This document shows positions 1 through 11,649 of a DNA stretch of 64,000 bases, piece by piece (within the stretch, counting starts at the first letter, position 1; each line of letters begins with the position of its first letter). The translations under genes and the position numbers were made by a program. The notes below the pieces were generated by a model. That model was not told the origin of the DNA. It ran no database searches and saw only the letters and a list, made by a program, of their open reading frames with translations. The DNA is from Chinchilla lanigera (Eukaryota; Chordata; Mammalia; Rodentia; Chinchillidae). Location: positions 1,188,373 through 1,252,372 of the forward strand of contig NW_004955435.1 of assembly GCF_000276665.1 (NCBI RefSeq), in the 5' to 3' direction.

Positions 1-1290
1 CGACACTCTGAGAAGAATCAGCATTCAGACACTTGAAGATTTTCACTTTTCATCAGTCTGAGTGTCCAGGTAATAATGAATATATTGTGGCATATTTCTA
101 TGGTGGGATGCACCAGCAAAAGAGAAATTCAAGCTACAAGAACCAACAGGGGCATTCCTCAAAACCAGAAATTTAAGGACAAAAGCACTGTGGACATACA
201 ATTTAAAAATAAACTTTGGTGTACACACTGTATAGGTACAATCGTTTAGTAAAATGTACAGGAAAACGATGATGGTGAATTTCAAGAGGCTCATGAACGT
301 AGAGAGGAAAGGAAATGGTATCACAAGGGTGATGATACCTGAAATGTTTCTGTAGCATCTTGGCCTTTAAGCTGAATGGAGAGCTATAGGTCTTCACATG
401 GGCAGAACATGAAATCATGCCAGCTGTAGGTCTCCAGCAACATCAACAGCAGCGCGACAAAACAGTAATATGCTGAAGTCTTCAGGTATGCGATGATCAG
501 CACGTTAGTGATGGAAAGTATGCCGTGATGAGCAGGCACAGCTCTTAGAAGGCAAATTAACTGTGTGCCCTACATGGTGAAGAAATAAAACAGAGCTAGG
601 GCTGTCAAGAGTATCAAAACGGCAGAAACAGAGTTTTTTCTCTCAAAAGCAAGTCGTTTTCTCTCCTGCCAAATTCCCAGGGCATATTCTGATAAAGCTT
701 TGTATCTCAACAGTATCACTTTGATTACTTTTTCTTCCATACAATTCCCTAAGCTTTCTTGACTTCACCCGCATAGTCCAGTGTACCCTGCCACTTAAAC
801 CTTTGAGTGTCGTCCAACAGTGCCCAGGCTGGATAAAACTGCTACCTTGTGCTGGGTTCCATTGCTAAATGTATTACTGTCCCTCCTCGCACCAGCTGTA
901 AGGACCCAGTGGAACTCAGGTGAGGTTACAGTTTCCTCAAGTCTGGAGCTTCTCAGTAAGAGGTAGTGCATAGAGGGGATGCTATAGTAACATCTTTATG
1001 TTAGCAATACCTCATATGTGAGAGCAGATGACCTCTGTGTATCTACTGCCTATCTGCATTCATTCGATCAAGAAACACTAAATGAGTGTTCAAGATACCT
1101 TGCTTGTTCAGTTTCTATATATCTAGGATTTGTCTTTTCAAGCGTGTCTCTATTTTCACAGAGACACAAAAGGGAGAAGAAATGTATTTTAAGTAAGCAA
1201 AAATGCAAGCGGGCTGTGGTTTGCAGACTCACAGCTTTCAGTCTTATTGCCAAGAACATTACAAGAGTCACAGGAACGTTTTGGAGGTAA
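1..1290. other. Unassigned intergenic sequence
   Basis: I recognise no gene or repeat family here with confidence. Minus-strand translations of about 200-660 give several hydrophobic pieces broken by stop codons, which could be a decayed membrane-protein pseudogene. I could not match them to any family, and AT-rich random sequence often translates as hydrophobic. Short open frames on both strands have no splice context or motif that I recognise. Confidence 0.4.
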
Positions 1291-1400
1291 TGGTAAAATT
1301 CACAGACTCATAGATGTCTCACCATGGAAGAGACCCTAGAGGTCACCTAATTCAAATATTTCATTTTACAGATGAGGAAACAAAAGCCTAGGGAGGCTTG
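1291..1400 (-). repeat. Ancient MIR-like SINE fragment (possible)
   Basis: The stretch ending in TTTTACAGATGAGGAAAC near 1367-1384 resembles the antisense of the conserved MIR core, whose reverse complement contains the same phrase. The flanks are too diverged to set firm ends, and another ancient SINE sharing this phrase is possible. Confidence 0.4.
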
Positions 1401-1419
1401 GGGCATTACTGACTGCAGA

Positions 1420-2140
1420 ATTTATTCTCAGATACAATATTTCTTTTCCAACCTTCAAGGTTATGTTCCTGAAAATCCCCATGGTATGGACAAATTATTT
1501 TTGAAGAACTTATGACCTTAAGAGGAGAATAGAGTTTGGAAAGTAAGACAGTGAATGAATCTGAGAAAATTATCATCAGCGTTTTACATTTACTAACACA
1601 CAACAAAGTATGTGTCGCTGACACTCTATTTTATGCTGATCAAATTTTTAGTGATGAGTCCTACCCGAATGATTTTTATTTCCTTCACAGAATACCTTAT
1701 TACCAATTTTCTAGGCTCTTCCCCTTCACAATATTTAAAAAATTCTTGCTATTGGCCCCTGTGGTTAGTACCAGCTACAATAGGCTTGTTTCAGTCTTGT
1801 CCCTACCTTTTGTCTCTCAATGATCCTTCCATTATAATTCTTCTTACCTTAACCTTGAAACAACTCTGATTTTTTAAATTCTTCTCCTGTCTTTCTAGCT
1901 GTGTGTTCTGTCTGCTGTGCTTTATTAATCATTCACCAGGATTATGTCGCGCACTTTTACCATCTCTTAATTTTGTTTCCCCTAATTAACACTGTTCAAT
2001 AACTCGTTCCTGTCAACTAAATCTTGATTTCTTTCTAGTCGGCCCTTTCACATTCTTGCAGCCCAGGATGTGAGGACATCACTACCTCTCCCTTGGACCA
2101 CTGTGAGAATCCCCTGGATTTGTCACCAGCTTAACATTCC
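1420..2140. other. Unassigned AT-rich sequence
   Basis: No gene, structured RNA or recognised repeat. Two overlapping plus-strand open frames (about 1536-1869) lie in different frames over the same bases and show no recognisable protein motif, so I treat them as chance. Confidence 0.4.
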
Positions 2141-2144
2141 ACAA

Positions 2145-2575
2145 GAGTCAGCATCCCATAGTTGTGCTTCTCCATGGGGGGTAAATTCAACCACGTGGAT
2201 TCAAAATATTCAGTCTGTAGTAAAGATATACAGACATTTTCTATATTATTATTCACTAAACAATACAACACAACAACTATCTACATAGCATTCATGTTGT
2301 GCTAGGAACCATGCATAATTTTGTGATGATTTAATATAAAGCTGGAGAAGTAGCTCAGTGGAAAAGTGCTTGCCCACCATGCGTAATCCTTTTGGTCCCA
2401 CCCCCCGCACAGAAAAAAAGTTCTTTAAAAAATTATGCACAAGGGAGGAGGTACATAGGTTATATGTGAAAATTGCCTTTTTATATGAGGGACTCGGGCA
2501 TCTGCTGATTTTGGTACTCACTGGAGCCCTGGAATCAATCCCCCTACATATATTAAGGAAGGACTGTATTTGCGT
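2145..2575 (+). mobile_element. MER2/Tigger-type DNA transposon relic, split by an ID-like SINE
   Basis: From about 2195 the sequence follows the non-autonomous MER2/Tigger consensus as I remember it: a GGATTCAAAATATTCAG-like segment, a run resembling CTAAACAATACA...ACAACTAT...ACATAGCATT, then a 3' terminal part (about 2480-2575) with GGGACTCGGGCATCTGCTG and a closing GGACTGTA terminus. The element encodes no protein and would have been moved by a pogo-like transposase. It is interrupted at about 2338-2425 by a tRNA-derived SINE. The 5' end is poorly defined. Such elements stopped moving early in placental evolution. Confidence 0.7.
2338..2425 (+). mobile_element. Old ID-like tRNA-derived SINE
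   Basis: The segment has GTAGCTCAGTGG (pol III A-box position), GTGCTTGCC, a weakened B-box region around GGTCCC, and a short A-run at the 3' end. It is more diverged from the other ID copies in this window than they are from each other, so it is older or from a different subfamily. It sits inside the MER2/Tigger relic. Its target-site duplication is not clear. Confidence 0.65.
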
Positions 2576-2955
2576 TGTGGTCTTTTAAGGTCTGAATAAA
2601 TGTTCTTCCAAAGGTCCCTATGCTAAAGGCTTTGTACCAAGGGTGGGACTGTTGAGAGGCGGTAGAGATTTTAAGTGGTGGGATGCAGTGGGAATCTGCA
2701 GGTCTCTGGAGGCATGATTCTAAAGGGGTTGCTGGACTCTTGTATCTTTCTGTTTGCTCTTTGGTCATAGTGGTGAGTGGCTTTGCTCTGCCATGCACCC
2801 CAGCTATAGCGTGCTGCCTCTGCACAGGGCTAAACACCAGGAGGCCAAACAATCATGGACTGGGACCTCTGAAGCCATGGGCCAATGTGAACCTTTTCTC
2901 TTTATAAGTTGATGACGTTAGGTGTTTGTTATAGTAACAAGAAGCACAGATAAAT
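2574..2955 (+). mobile_element. MST-like MaLR solo LTR
   Basis: This roughly 380-bp stretch follows an LTR pattern seen repeatedly in this window: ATGTTC near the start, CCAAAGGTCC, a G-rich GGTGGGA segment, CATGGACTGGGACCTCTGAA near 2852-2871, then CTTTATAAGTTG and a TAGTAACAAGAAGCACA end. It matches my memory of MaLR (ERVL-related) LTRs of the MST/MLT1 group. No internal retroviral region is present, so it is a solo LTR. It abuts the MER2 relic. Confidence 0.65.
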
Positions 2956-4085
2956 GGTCGGAGAAACACTTTTCTGAGTCGTATTCTTGTCATGATGGCT
3001 TCCAGTTTCCAGTGGCACCGTCTAGCTCCCATTATATTAATCTGTGGAACTAACTCGATGTTGCTTAATACACCACACTGCGGGGCATTTCTGTGCTTTT
3101 GTCAGCCAACATCTCTGCATTAGGAACGCCCTCCACTCTCTCCCTTTCACCACATCTCCTTCCTCTCCCATGGGCCCCCACCAGCCCGGGGAGCACCTCT
3201 CCTTAAAGACTGGTCAGGTCACCTCCGCTTGAGGACACCACTGCAACTCCAAATTTCTGCTTCCCTCACAATTCATTGGTGATGATAGGAGCTTTCCAAC
3301 ACAAAATCAGAAAGCCTCGTTCGATGGCTTAGTCTTTTCGCCTATTTGTTTTCCTTTTTTTATGGAAAAAAAGGAAAACAAAGGTCATTCTCCCCTAAGA
3401 ACCACCCCAGGGACAGAGGCTTACATGTCCTTTCCACAGAACCCTTCCTTGGAGACCTTATCATAGTCAATTTCCCACTCACTCTTTACTTCTGTATTCT
3501 ACTGGCTTCCAGAGCTTATAGCTATTGTTCATTTGCTTGCTTTGTTGCCTTTGTTTCTTGTTTTTTTCAACTTGACTCTACAGTAGCTCTGCAGAATTGC
3601 TCAAAATATGCAGTGTTTCTCAGGGTGTTTGTCACTTAGTAGCACTAAATAATTATTTGTTGAATAAGTTAATGATTTTTATAGTCACTTAAGTGTTTTT
3701 TTTTTTTGGATTGACTGAGCATTGATTTCCTGGGGTGACATGAAAGATCCAAGAGTGAGGAGGAACAGCACCGTTTGGGGATGAATTTTCTACTTCAAAG
3801 GTAGCAACTTCTGGGAAAACAGTTACAGCAGTGCTGGACTCTTACACCATGATCTATTCTCATCTACTTTGGCACCTCAGCGACTCTCCGTACTGACCTT
3901 TTACATAAGAGTAAAATAGAGAGTGATGGGGAAACTTGGATACCTGAAGTATGACATTTAAAAAGTCATCCTCAGAGGAAACAATATTACGCTTATCTTT
4001 GTGATAAAAGATTCTTTTCTAACATTGTGTTTTATTTTGAATGTGCAGCACATGGGTACACAGATTTTAATAAATCTGGGAACTT
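2956..4085. other. Unassigned sequence containing a perfect hairpin
   Basis: Apart from the inverted repeat at 3345-3382, annotated separately, no gene or repeat family is recognised. Several short open frames overlap simple T- or A-rich tracts. Confidence 0.4.
3345..3382. repeat. Perfect 17-bp inverted repeat with 4-base loop
   Basis: Bases 3345-3361 (TTTGTTTTCCTTTTTTT) are the exact reverse complement of 3366-3382, separated by the loop ATGG at 3362-3365. The stem is A/T-rich with a CC/GG step in the middle. It could extrude as a cruciform or fold as RNA. It is short for a microRNA precursor, and no flanking stem extension is visible. Confidence 0.9.
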
Positions 4086-5640
4086 TAAGATGAAACACTA
4101 TAAAAAGTAATAGGTGTATATTTAGCTATCTTGAAATTATATCTGCATCTGTCCCTCCCATTCCATTTAGTAAACTCCATGTATAGAATTTTATATATTC
4201 CTCTAGGTTCTATTTGCACAAATATATGCAAATGCAAGTATATATTTTTGCTTCCTTTCTTATTCAAAATGTGACATGTCATATGCAATGCATTGCATTT
4301 CATACATTTTATTTAATATAGTTTAGAATGTGTGCTCTGTCAATATAGAAGCTCCTATAGTAATGGAGAACTCCTATACTATGCCATTATTCTAATTTTT
4401 CTAATTTTTCCCCCACTGGCTAAATAATATTCTGATATGTGATTACACCAAAGTTTACTTGGACAGTTTGTAGTAGATCGATACTTGGGGAGGGACCTAT
4501 TACAATTATTTGCAATGAACGATCAAATTTAAAATGGAGGGCATAAATTTCAAGAAGAGAATGGATAAATCAGAGCATAATACAACTTGAAACTTTTATG
4601 ACTATTGTTAGCTAGGTATGAGAGTCCCTTTTATTCACACAACAGAGTCTGTGAAAAAACAATCACTTTTTTGTCTATTTTAATAGAGAAAATTTGGTAT
4701 TTTCAGGTAGTTTTTAATGGAGTTCATAATGAATATGGTTAACCCCTGATTGTTTATTTTTTGAAATAATTTTTCATGTTTTTGTCCATTTTACATTTGA
4801 TTGTTCTGTTAACATTCATGCATATAAATTTCCAGTTCAGTTTCTTGAGTTCCACCAAAAAATTGGTAATTTCGATAAAATCGCATTAAAGACAAAAGTT
4901 GGCTTAGAAAGAATAGACTTTTTAAAATACTGTTGAATTTCCCTATTTTAAGATTGTTCATTTTATATTTGCTCATGTCCACAGTAGGTTCACCAACTGA
5001 GTGTACACTTTTCTTCATATCAGTTGACTATGTTTCTAGAAGGGCTTTCCATAGGTACTGTATGCCTTTTGCAATTGTAGTGGGGGGGTTAATTTTTTAA
5101 ATATATTTTCTCTTTTTTTGCATTTATGAAAGTCATTAAATTAGAAATAAATTAATTTATAGTTAACAATAAATTATTTCATGCTTTTCTAGTTTTCAGC
5201 TGGGGATCTTACAGCTATAGCTCAATACTCATGTACAAATAATGACAGGTTTACCTCTTCATTTAGAATTTTATCTCTAATATAATATCTAGTCATAGTT
5301 TTGTTACGGGAATGAGTTGAAAGGCTCCTCATACTCCTGACTTTAATGGGAATTGTTCTAGAGTTTCCCCACTAATTATCATCTTGATTTGCAATAACTT
5401 TGGACATGAGTTTCAGCAAGGATAGAATGATTATGCTGTGATAAAAATCAATCAAGTCCCAGAGTTATGAACAAATTTTCTCCTTCCTTGTTGATTTTGT
5501 TAGTTAGTTCCTTTCTGTCTTTATTAATATTCGTTTCACTTTACCTGTCTTGGAATTGTTAGAATATCCATTTGTTTCTGTTTCCTGCTTTCTGTAAGGA
5601 AAATAAGGTTGCTTGCTATTTTTGTTTTTTGTTTTTTTAA
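4085..5640 (-). mobile_element. Old L1 fragment, minus strand (3' region and ORF2 remnants)
   Basis: About 4090-4530 reads as the antisense of an old mammalian L1 3' region, including the CTAAATAATATTCTGATATGTGATTACACCAAAG-type stretch typical of L1M copies, given here only by key words. About 5270-5400 resembles antisense ORF2 around CTTTAATGGGAATTGTTCTAG. The order fits one minus-strand copy. It is heavily diverged with many stops, so it has no coding capacity. The exact ends and the subfamily (L1M or HAL1-like) are uncertain. Confidence 0.5.
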
Positions 5641-7090
5641 AGCAATCATGGGAGTACTCAGAATTATTGCATGGTTTAAACCCAGAATATCAGTAATGAA
5701 TAAAATGAAAGGAAGACAACACAAAACAGGGAGATGGGTCTTCTCCAGGTGGGGGATCAAGAGACGGAGGGAAAGGGAGGGGATGAGAAAAGAAGTGGAA
5801 GATTGTATGCTGGCACCGACTCCGCACGGGACGACCCACTGTGTACTGAAGCAAGCACTAACGGAAAACAGAGACTGAAGTCAGCAGAAAAGCCCTCCTG
5901 GAGAAGTTCTTTCTTGCCATCAGGCCTGTCCCTAACATTTGCAGTACCAGGAACAAATTAAATGTATATATGTAGCCAAATACTGTACGTCAAAATGTTT
6001 AAGGGCTTAAAACAAGCTAACTTAACAATTAAGCATGCTTTAGTCTCCTTCCTTAACTGCATGCTTACTTTTAGATATACGATTTTCAGACTCTTTGGAG
6101 TCTCACTTTTGCCCTCAGCCTGCTGCTTAGTTTATTTCTCTCCTCACCTAAAACTGTCCCCTGCCATAAAGGTCGTAAGGAGCGTGTGCGCGACACCGCT
6201 GCCCGATCCCGCAAGCTACCGCCGCAGCGTCTGTAATCAGCTGTCTCTCGCCTGGCCTGCAGACTGAAAGTATGCCCAAGTGCAGTGCCTCCCGTTCCAG
6301 GAACGTCCAGGACAGACGGGAAGAATCCTAGCAGTGAATTCCAGGCCCCGGCTTTCCGGAGCCTGTTTTACAAGTGAGTAGCAGACACTTTCCCTTGGTC
6401 ATGTGAACTCTACCGGGGGGAGCAGTATCTGCTGAAGACAGATACTGGAATTGTGAACGTGGTGTATTTTTTCAGTGCAGTTTGAATTTTTACCATTAAT
6501 ATTTATTATTTTGTCATCAAAAGTTTAGTTTTTTTTAAAAGGAAACTTTAAATGAATCTACTTCTTGTTCATTTGAAGGATAACTTTGTTTTCCTGTGTG
6601 AAATTTAAAAGCTATATGGGTGAAAAGTGGGATTTCTGACCTCAATTTCCTTCTTTGTCTTCTCCTGTAGGATATAGATTTTTTTTCTACTCCAAGATGT
6701 GAACTACTTTTATTTATAAAGAAGCATTAAAAGTGTAAAAAAGAAATATTCAAAATAAATAGTACACCTCTAAAACCGGAAACTAATACTAGTGATGACA
6801 GACGAGGAAATCTGCTTCAGGATCCAGAAGCATGTTTTCTGAATGTTTTTCTCCCCATCCGTCCTCTACCTTCTCTCCCTGCCGCATCTGAAGAAATGCG
6901 TATCAGTCAAAAGCCTCCTTTTCCAAGACAGCTGATTTGGTGTCAGAACTGTGTCTTTAGTTTCTGCCAGGTGCCTCAGCATCCTGAACTGTTTCAAAAC
7001 ATTTACCTTTCATGATCATTTTGACTTTGCAGGAGAGCCAGAAGTCATAAGATGCCAGATCCAGGGAATAAGGTGGGTGAGGACACACCA
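5640..7090. other. Unassigned sequence with a CpG-dense patch
   Basis: No gene recognised. Bases 6170-6240 hold about ten CpG dinucleotides in roughly 70 bp, in strong contrast to the surrounding sequence. A retroviral LTR spanning roughly 5960-6270 is conceivable (a CATAAA-like signal lies just before the CpG patch), but I could not match it to a family. Confidence 0.35.
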
Positions 7091-7900
7091 TGTTTCTTTA
7101 ATTTGTGTATGCTTTAGTACATAATGTCTTCATTCCTCGTGGGGAGTGGAACATGTACATCACACTTCTTAATCGCTTTATTTCAACTCCTTCCCCTTCT
7201 CCCCCAGCCCTCTCCATCTCTTACTCCCTTCACATTTGAGAAAGGTCTATCTATCTACTGTCTATTATCTATGTTTCATTTTGCTGTTTATATTTTGGGT
7301 TTCTCGTATAAGAGAAGCCATGCTATAGTTAAGTGTGTGTGTCTGGTTTATTTCACTTAATATTATAGTGTCAAAGTGCATTCATTTCTGCATGCCTATA
7401 TCTGGTAATCTGAGCAACTACTTTGAATATAACAATATGCAATATAATAGCCACTGTTAATTTCCTATCAACTTGTTTTGAAATTCTGGATCTTTTTTAT
7501 TGTTTCCTTATTCCCTTTAAAATAAAAAAGTGCCTTCATCTTTTCTACATATGATTCAAGTTTATCCTTTTAATAGGAAAGCAAGAATCTGTTATGTATA
7601 AATACCACATTTTCTTTTATTCCTCTGTTGGTGGACATATGTATAAGATATGCTTCCAAGACTTACCTATTATGAATTTTGCTGCTATAAACATGCATGT
7701 ATCACTATACTATGATGCCTTTAACTTCTTTGGGGAGATACGGAGAAGGGGAATTTCTGGATTGAGTGGAATTTTTAGTTTTGAGGAATCTCCATATTAA
7801 TTTACATTCCCACCAACCATGTGAAAGGGTTCCCTTCTTCCTGCAACCTTGTCAGAGTTTGTTATTAGTTGAGTTCTTGATGGTAGCTATCCCATAATGC
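7090..7900 (-). mobile_element. Old L1 3' end, minus strand, split by a short younger L1
   Basis: Read on the minus strand, 7850-7560 follows the 3' end of L1 ORF2, and 7389-7090 continues into the L1 3' UTR, with an AAGTGAAATAAACCAGACAC phrase and a G-rich polypurine stretch (reverse complement of CCCCTTCTCCCCCAGCC). The phrase GCTGCTATAAACATGCATGT on the plus strand (7681-7700) is the antisense of the conserved L1 region just before the stop of ORF2. The copy is interrupted at 7390-7527 by a plus-strand L1 tail. Confidence 0.75.
7390..7527 (+). mobile_element. Very short 5'-truncated L1 3' end with target-site duplication
   Basis: The 138 bases match the last part of the 3' UTR of the younger L1 at about 27415-27597 (shared AACAATATGNAATA and CACTGTTAATTTCCTATC). 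It is flanked by AAGTGCATTCATTTCT (7374-7389) and AAGTGCCTTCATCTTT (7528-7543), which look like a 16-bp duplication with a few later mutations. It interrupts the minus-strand L1, which gives the order of insertion. Confidence 0.75.
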
Positions 7901-10900
7901 TTTCACAAGCCTGTTCTCCCTTGGATGGCATTTGGCAGCAGAGTTCGTCATATTTCTTTTATCATCCCTCTTAAAGACACTCGCGAAAGAGAATGTGCAA
8001 AACTACTTCAGAAAGTGGCTAGAATAATGGGATAAATGTGATCAGTGTGGGGGGAGTATTCTTAGAGGGGCTGATGTCAATATGTCTTTTGGGTAATGAT
8101 TTTCCTTGCTTAACCATTCACTGCTGATTTCTGTCAATCCTTGTAAATATGTTGCAGCCTTTGTGCCTCGTCCTCTGCAAAGTCCGCCTCCGCGGTCAGC
8201 TTACACAGCATCCATCCGGGGCAGTCGCCTGTTCCTCAGATGCCTTCTTTCTCCTCCATGGCTCCCTGCATCTCTGTCTCTGCTCCAGTGGATATACCAA
8301 CTTACCGCTGTGCACTCCAGAGAGGAAACAAAAAGAGCAAGGCCCAAGTTCAAGAGGATCAAATCTAACGTTTCCCAGAATCATTCCTGAAGTGAGGGCT
8401 TCGAATAGTGGGAGATGGGCCTTGCTTCCAAGGGTCGCACTTTCCCCCTTTTAGAAAGCATTCCAGAGTATCCTCGGAGCATTTTCCCTCTCCATCTTTA
8501 GGGTTCTTAATTATGTAAAACTGCTATTGTTCTAATTTTTATTTTATTAACGTACAACACTTACAGAATACACACAAAACTTGATTTCTTCCATCTATAA
8601 TATTACATTTGTGATTGGAGCAATACATCAAGGTTTTTATGGGTTTAAATCTACCAATAAGACACTGTTTTAATCCACAACCTCTGTTGTTCAATTCCCT
8701 CATTCACCACTTATTTTCCATCCATAGGATTCCTTTTCCTAACTTAGCCACCTTGAGGACTCGTCTGGCAAAAGACCTATATGAGAATAATTATGCTTTT
8801 AAATAAGCCTTACAGGCCCTGAGCACATGGAGCTCCAACGAAGAGGTCATTTCTTCCTTCTGAGAACACCAACTCCATTTTTTAAATACTGTGCACTTCT
8901 AATCAGTAGCTGTATTTCACCAACCATAAGACAGCAAGATCCCCTCATGGCCATACAATTTATCATCAGCCCACAGGTGTGTCTTCCACCCTGCTAAGTT
9001 CTTGTCAAAGCGATTTGAAAGAAAATTTTGAAGTTTAGCATCTTGGCTTTGCTTTCTTTTGCTAGGAATAGTCCTTTCAGAAAAGTGGTTTACAACTTTT
9101 AAATTTTAACTTTTTGATACAGCTTTTAAATATACATTGTATGAAAATGAGGAAGACTAAGCAAAATGAAATAACTGCGTAAACTTGACAGGTGAAGAAA
9201 AGGAGATTCATTAGCGATGCTGCTAAGATAACTGTTGCTCCTCTCGTTCCCATGCACGACAAAAGGAGGGTGTTTTCCTTTCTCCTTTCCAAACACAGGG
9301 CTGCAGTAATGGAAGCCTCTCCGAGGATAGCCCTACTCACGGGCAATTACCATAAAGTGCTTCATTTCCAAAATAGAATCTGAAATCTGGAAATTTGCTA
9401 GCTGCAAGGATGACATCATATAAACAGATATCCCACACCCTTATGCCACATTGTACAAATGCTCATTTTTATGTGTAAAGGTGTACGGTTCTTACCTTTT
9501 TACACTGCGTTTTGTCTGAATTCTATTCCCCCTTTCTACATCACGCAGTCAGCCACACTGCCTGTGTACACACAACTCAGGCTTTTTCCCTTTTGATACT
9601 CAGAAATCCATCTTCTACATTTTTGATCAGTGTGCAGTGCATTAAATACTACAGCAGATGGTGCTTTTTGATGATGTGTTTCTACATGAAGCAACATTTT
9701 GTCTTGTATGCTGCATTATCAAAAAATCAAACATGTAATTATGCAAATATGTATGCCTTTATAATAATCAAGTTTTATTGTAAATGGTTGATGCACATCA
9801 ATTTGATCCTGTAGTGCTGTTTTAAGTGCGGTTTAAGTGGCTTTTCAGTGTACCCAGAGGCAACACAAATGCATCTCTGGAATATTAATAAAATCCTGAA
9901 TCTTTGAGACCCCAACTGGAATCTCATTGCTTGTACTGATTGAAACGAAATGCTAATCCCTTCCTTTAAAAAAATCTCCTTTGTTATTTAAAACACTGAT
10001 ATTAGTATGATATGAAGGACCATTTTATTTTAAATTGTATTTTAATGTAGTTGTTAAAATAATGCCTAATCATACTATATTCAGTCTTCACAATGTAAAT
10101 TTGATGAGACACGAATCCAATCATTTTGCAACAATGAATGCAGTCATGTATTTTAACCAGTCCGGTTTTTCTAATTCCATAAATTTCTACTGCCAGTGGC
10201 TGTTTACCAGTCTCACTTTGGATGCATTAGCTGTCCTTTGTGAGAACGTGTGCTGTGAATATTCATCCAGAAACAACTGACTTCTTAAAAAAAGAAGAAG
10301 AAAAAGGGGGAGTCTCCAAGTTGAATTCCTAAGAGCATTTTTAAGCAGGATTATAACACAGACAGAGGAATATTTTACTGAACAGAATCTGGGTTTTGTA
10401 TGTTGGATTGTTTCATCGGTACATAATAGTGCATCCCGTCTCTCCCCAGTACAAACACTCACACATTCTGTTGTGGTTAAACTACACAGATGGACGTGGG
10501 TACCAATAATCTATGATTGTAAATTATTTTTGCTTGTTTGTTCCTCTTCAAGAGAAATAAAAGGATGAGGAAAGCAGAATACAAAAGGAAGCACAATGTA
10601 GCATTAAAGGGAAGAAAATAAGCACATAATTTCCTTTTTCTATTTCCATTTCTCCTTCTCCTTATATTTACTTTGTTTATTAGGTTTGCTATAATTATGA
10701 GTTGTGATTTCAATGGCAACCACTCCCTCTCAGGACAAAATACACGCTTTTTGCTTTGGCCTGATGCCTCGTTCTCCTGCACTACGCTTTATCTTATCAC
10801 GCAGCATGTCTTTCCTCCAAACAGGTGGACTCATTTGATGCTTTCCTTTCTTTTAGCCTATTGTTCATACGTTGCCACTGAATCTCTGTCTCTTTCTATT

Positions 10901-11106
10901 TGCCTTGTGCACAACTGTCTGATTCACAGTCCCAAATGTCCTCCTGCCCATATTTATAGTGTCCTTGCTATCCTGTTCACTTTGAAGAGTCACTTGTTTG
11001 CTGACCTTTTTGCAATGTGTATTTCTGTACAAAGTTACATCATCTCATCTTCCAATTTTTGCAACTCCATTTATCCATTTCACCGACTCATGATGATCAA
11101 GGTACT
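7901..11106. other. Mostly unique AT-rich sequence
   Basis: No gene or clear interspersed repeat is recognised. 9380-10260 is AT-rich and relatively repeat-free, with phrases such as GAAACGAAATGCTAAT and CTTTGTTATTT that look like regulatory-type sequence, but that is impression only. A plus-strand open frame at 10673-11119 has no domain I know and ends in the GATA microsatellite. Confidence 0.4.
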
Positions 11107-11150
11107 GATAGATAGATGATAGATAGATAGATGATAGATAGATAGATAGG

Positions 11151-11183
<33 letters not shown>

Positions 11184-11208
11184 GGATGGATGATAGATGA
11201 TAGATAGG
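11107..11208. repeat. (GATA)n microsatellite
   Basis: About 100 bp of GATA/GATG tetranucleotide repeats with several interruptions. Likely length-polymorphic. Confidence 0.97.
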
Positions 11209-11533
11209 CTTTCTTGGCAGGGTGGAAGGGATGGTGGAAAGGAGAGTGTTATTGCTTAGTACTTACCTATAACCAAATTCTTGAAATATAACCTCAATGA
11301 TGTACATCTGAATATTTTTAAATAATTTTAATGCACTACAATTGTCTGAGAATATTTAAGAGCTTAAAACTTCTCCATAAATACTCTCATGGATATCAAT
11401 CATCTGTGTCCATTTTGCTTCCTCTGAGCCACAGTAGTGCTAGTTTTGATGTTCAAAACTTGGCTGTTTGTATAACTCCTTAAAATGCTATGACTTTTGT
11501 TACTTGTTACTGTAATGGTATTTTCAATATAAA

Positions 11534-11590
11534 AATTGCACAAACCCAGAGCCATTTCAATTGCATAATCCCAGGGCCATTTCAATTGCA
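11534..11590. repeat. 25-bp tandem duplication
   Basis: Units begin with AATTGCA at 11534, 11559 and 11584 (the last one partial). The two full units (11534-11558 and 11559-11583) differ at only a few positions. The array runs directly into the CA microsatellite, suggesting slippage-driven local expansion. Confidence 0.9.
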
Positions 11591-11591
11591 T

Positions 11592-11631
<40 letters not shown>

Positions 11632-11636
11632 ACACC
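11592..11636. repeat. (CA)n microsatellite
   Basis: About 45 bp of CA dinucleotides with a CT interruption near its 3' end. On the minus strand it produces an artefactual Val-Cys open frame. Confidence 0.97.
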
Positions 11637-11649
11637 TACAGACATCTAC

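Noticed and set aside
1..660. Minus-strand hydrophobic open frames suggesting a membrane-protein pseudogene
   Set aside because: Frames are broken by stops and shift repeatedly, I could match none to a family, and AT-rich DNA commonly encodes hydrophobic runs.
5960..6300. ERV LTR containing the CpG patch
   Set aside because: A polyadenylation-like signal and CpG-rich end are suggestive, but I found neither matching TG/CA ends nor a duplication, so I report only the CpG patch.
10673..11119. 148-residue plus-strand open frame
   Set aside because: Low-complexity hydrophobic translation ending at a GATA microsatellite; no motif, no splice context.
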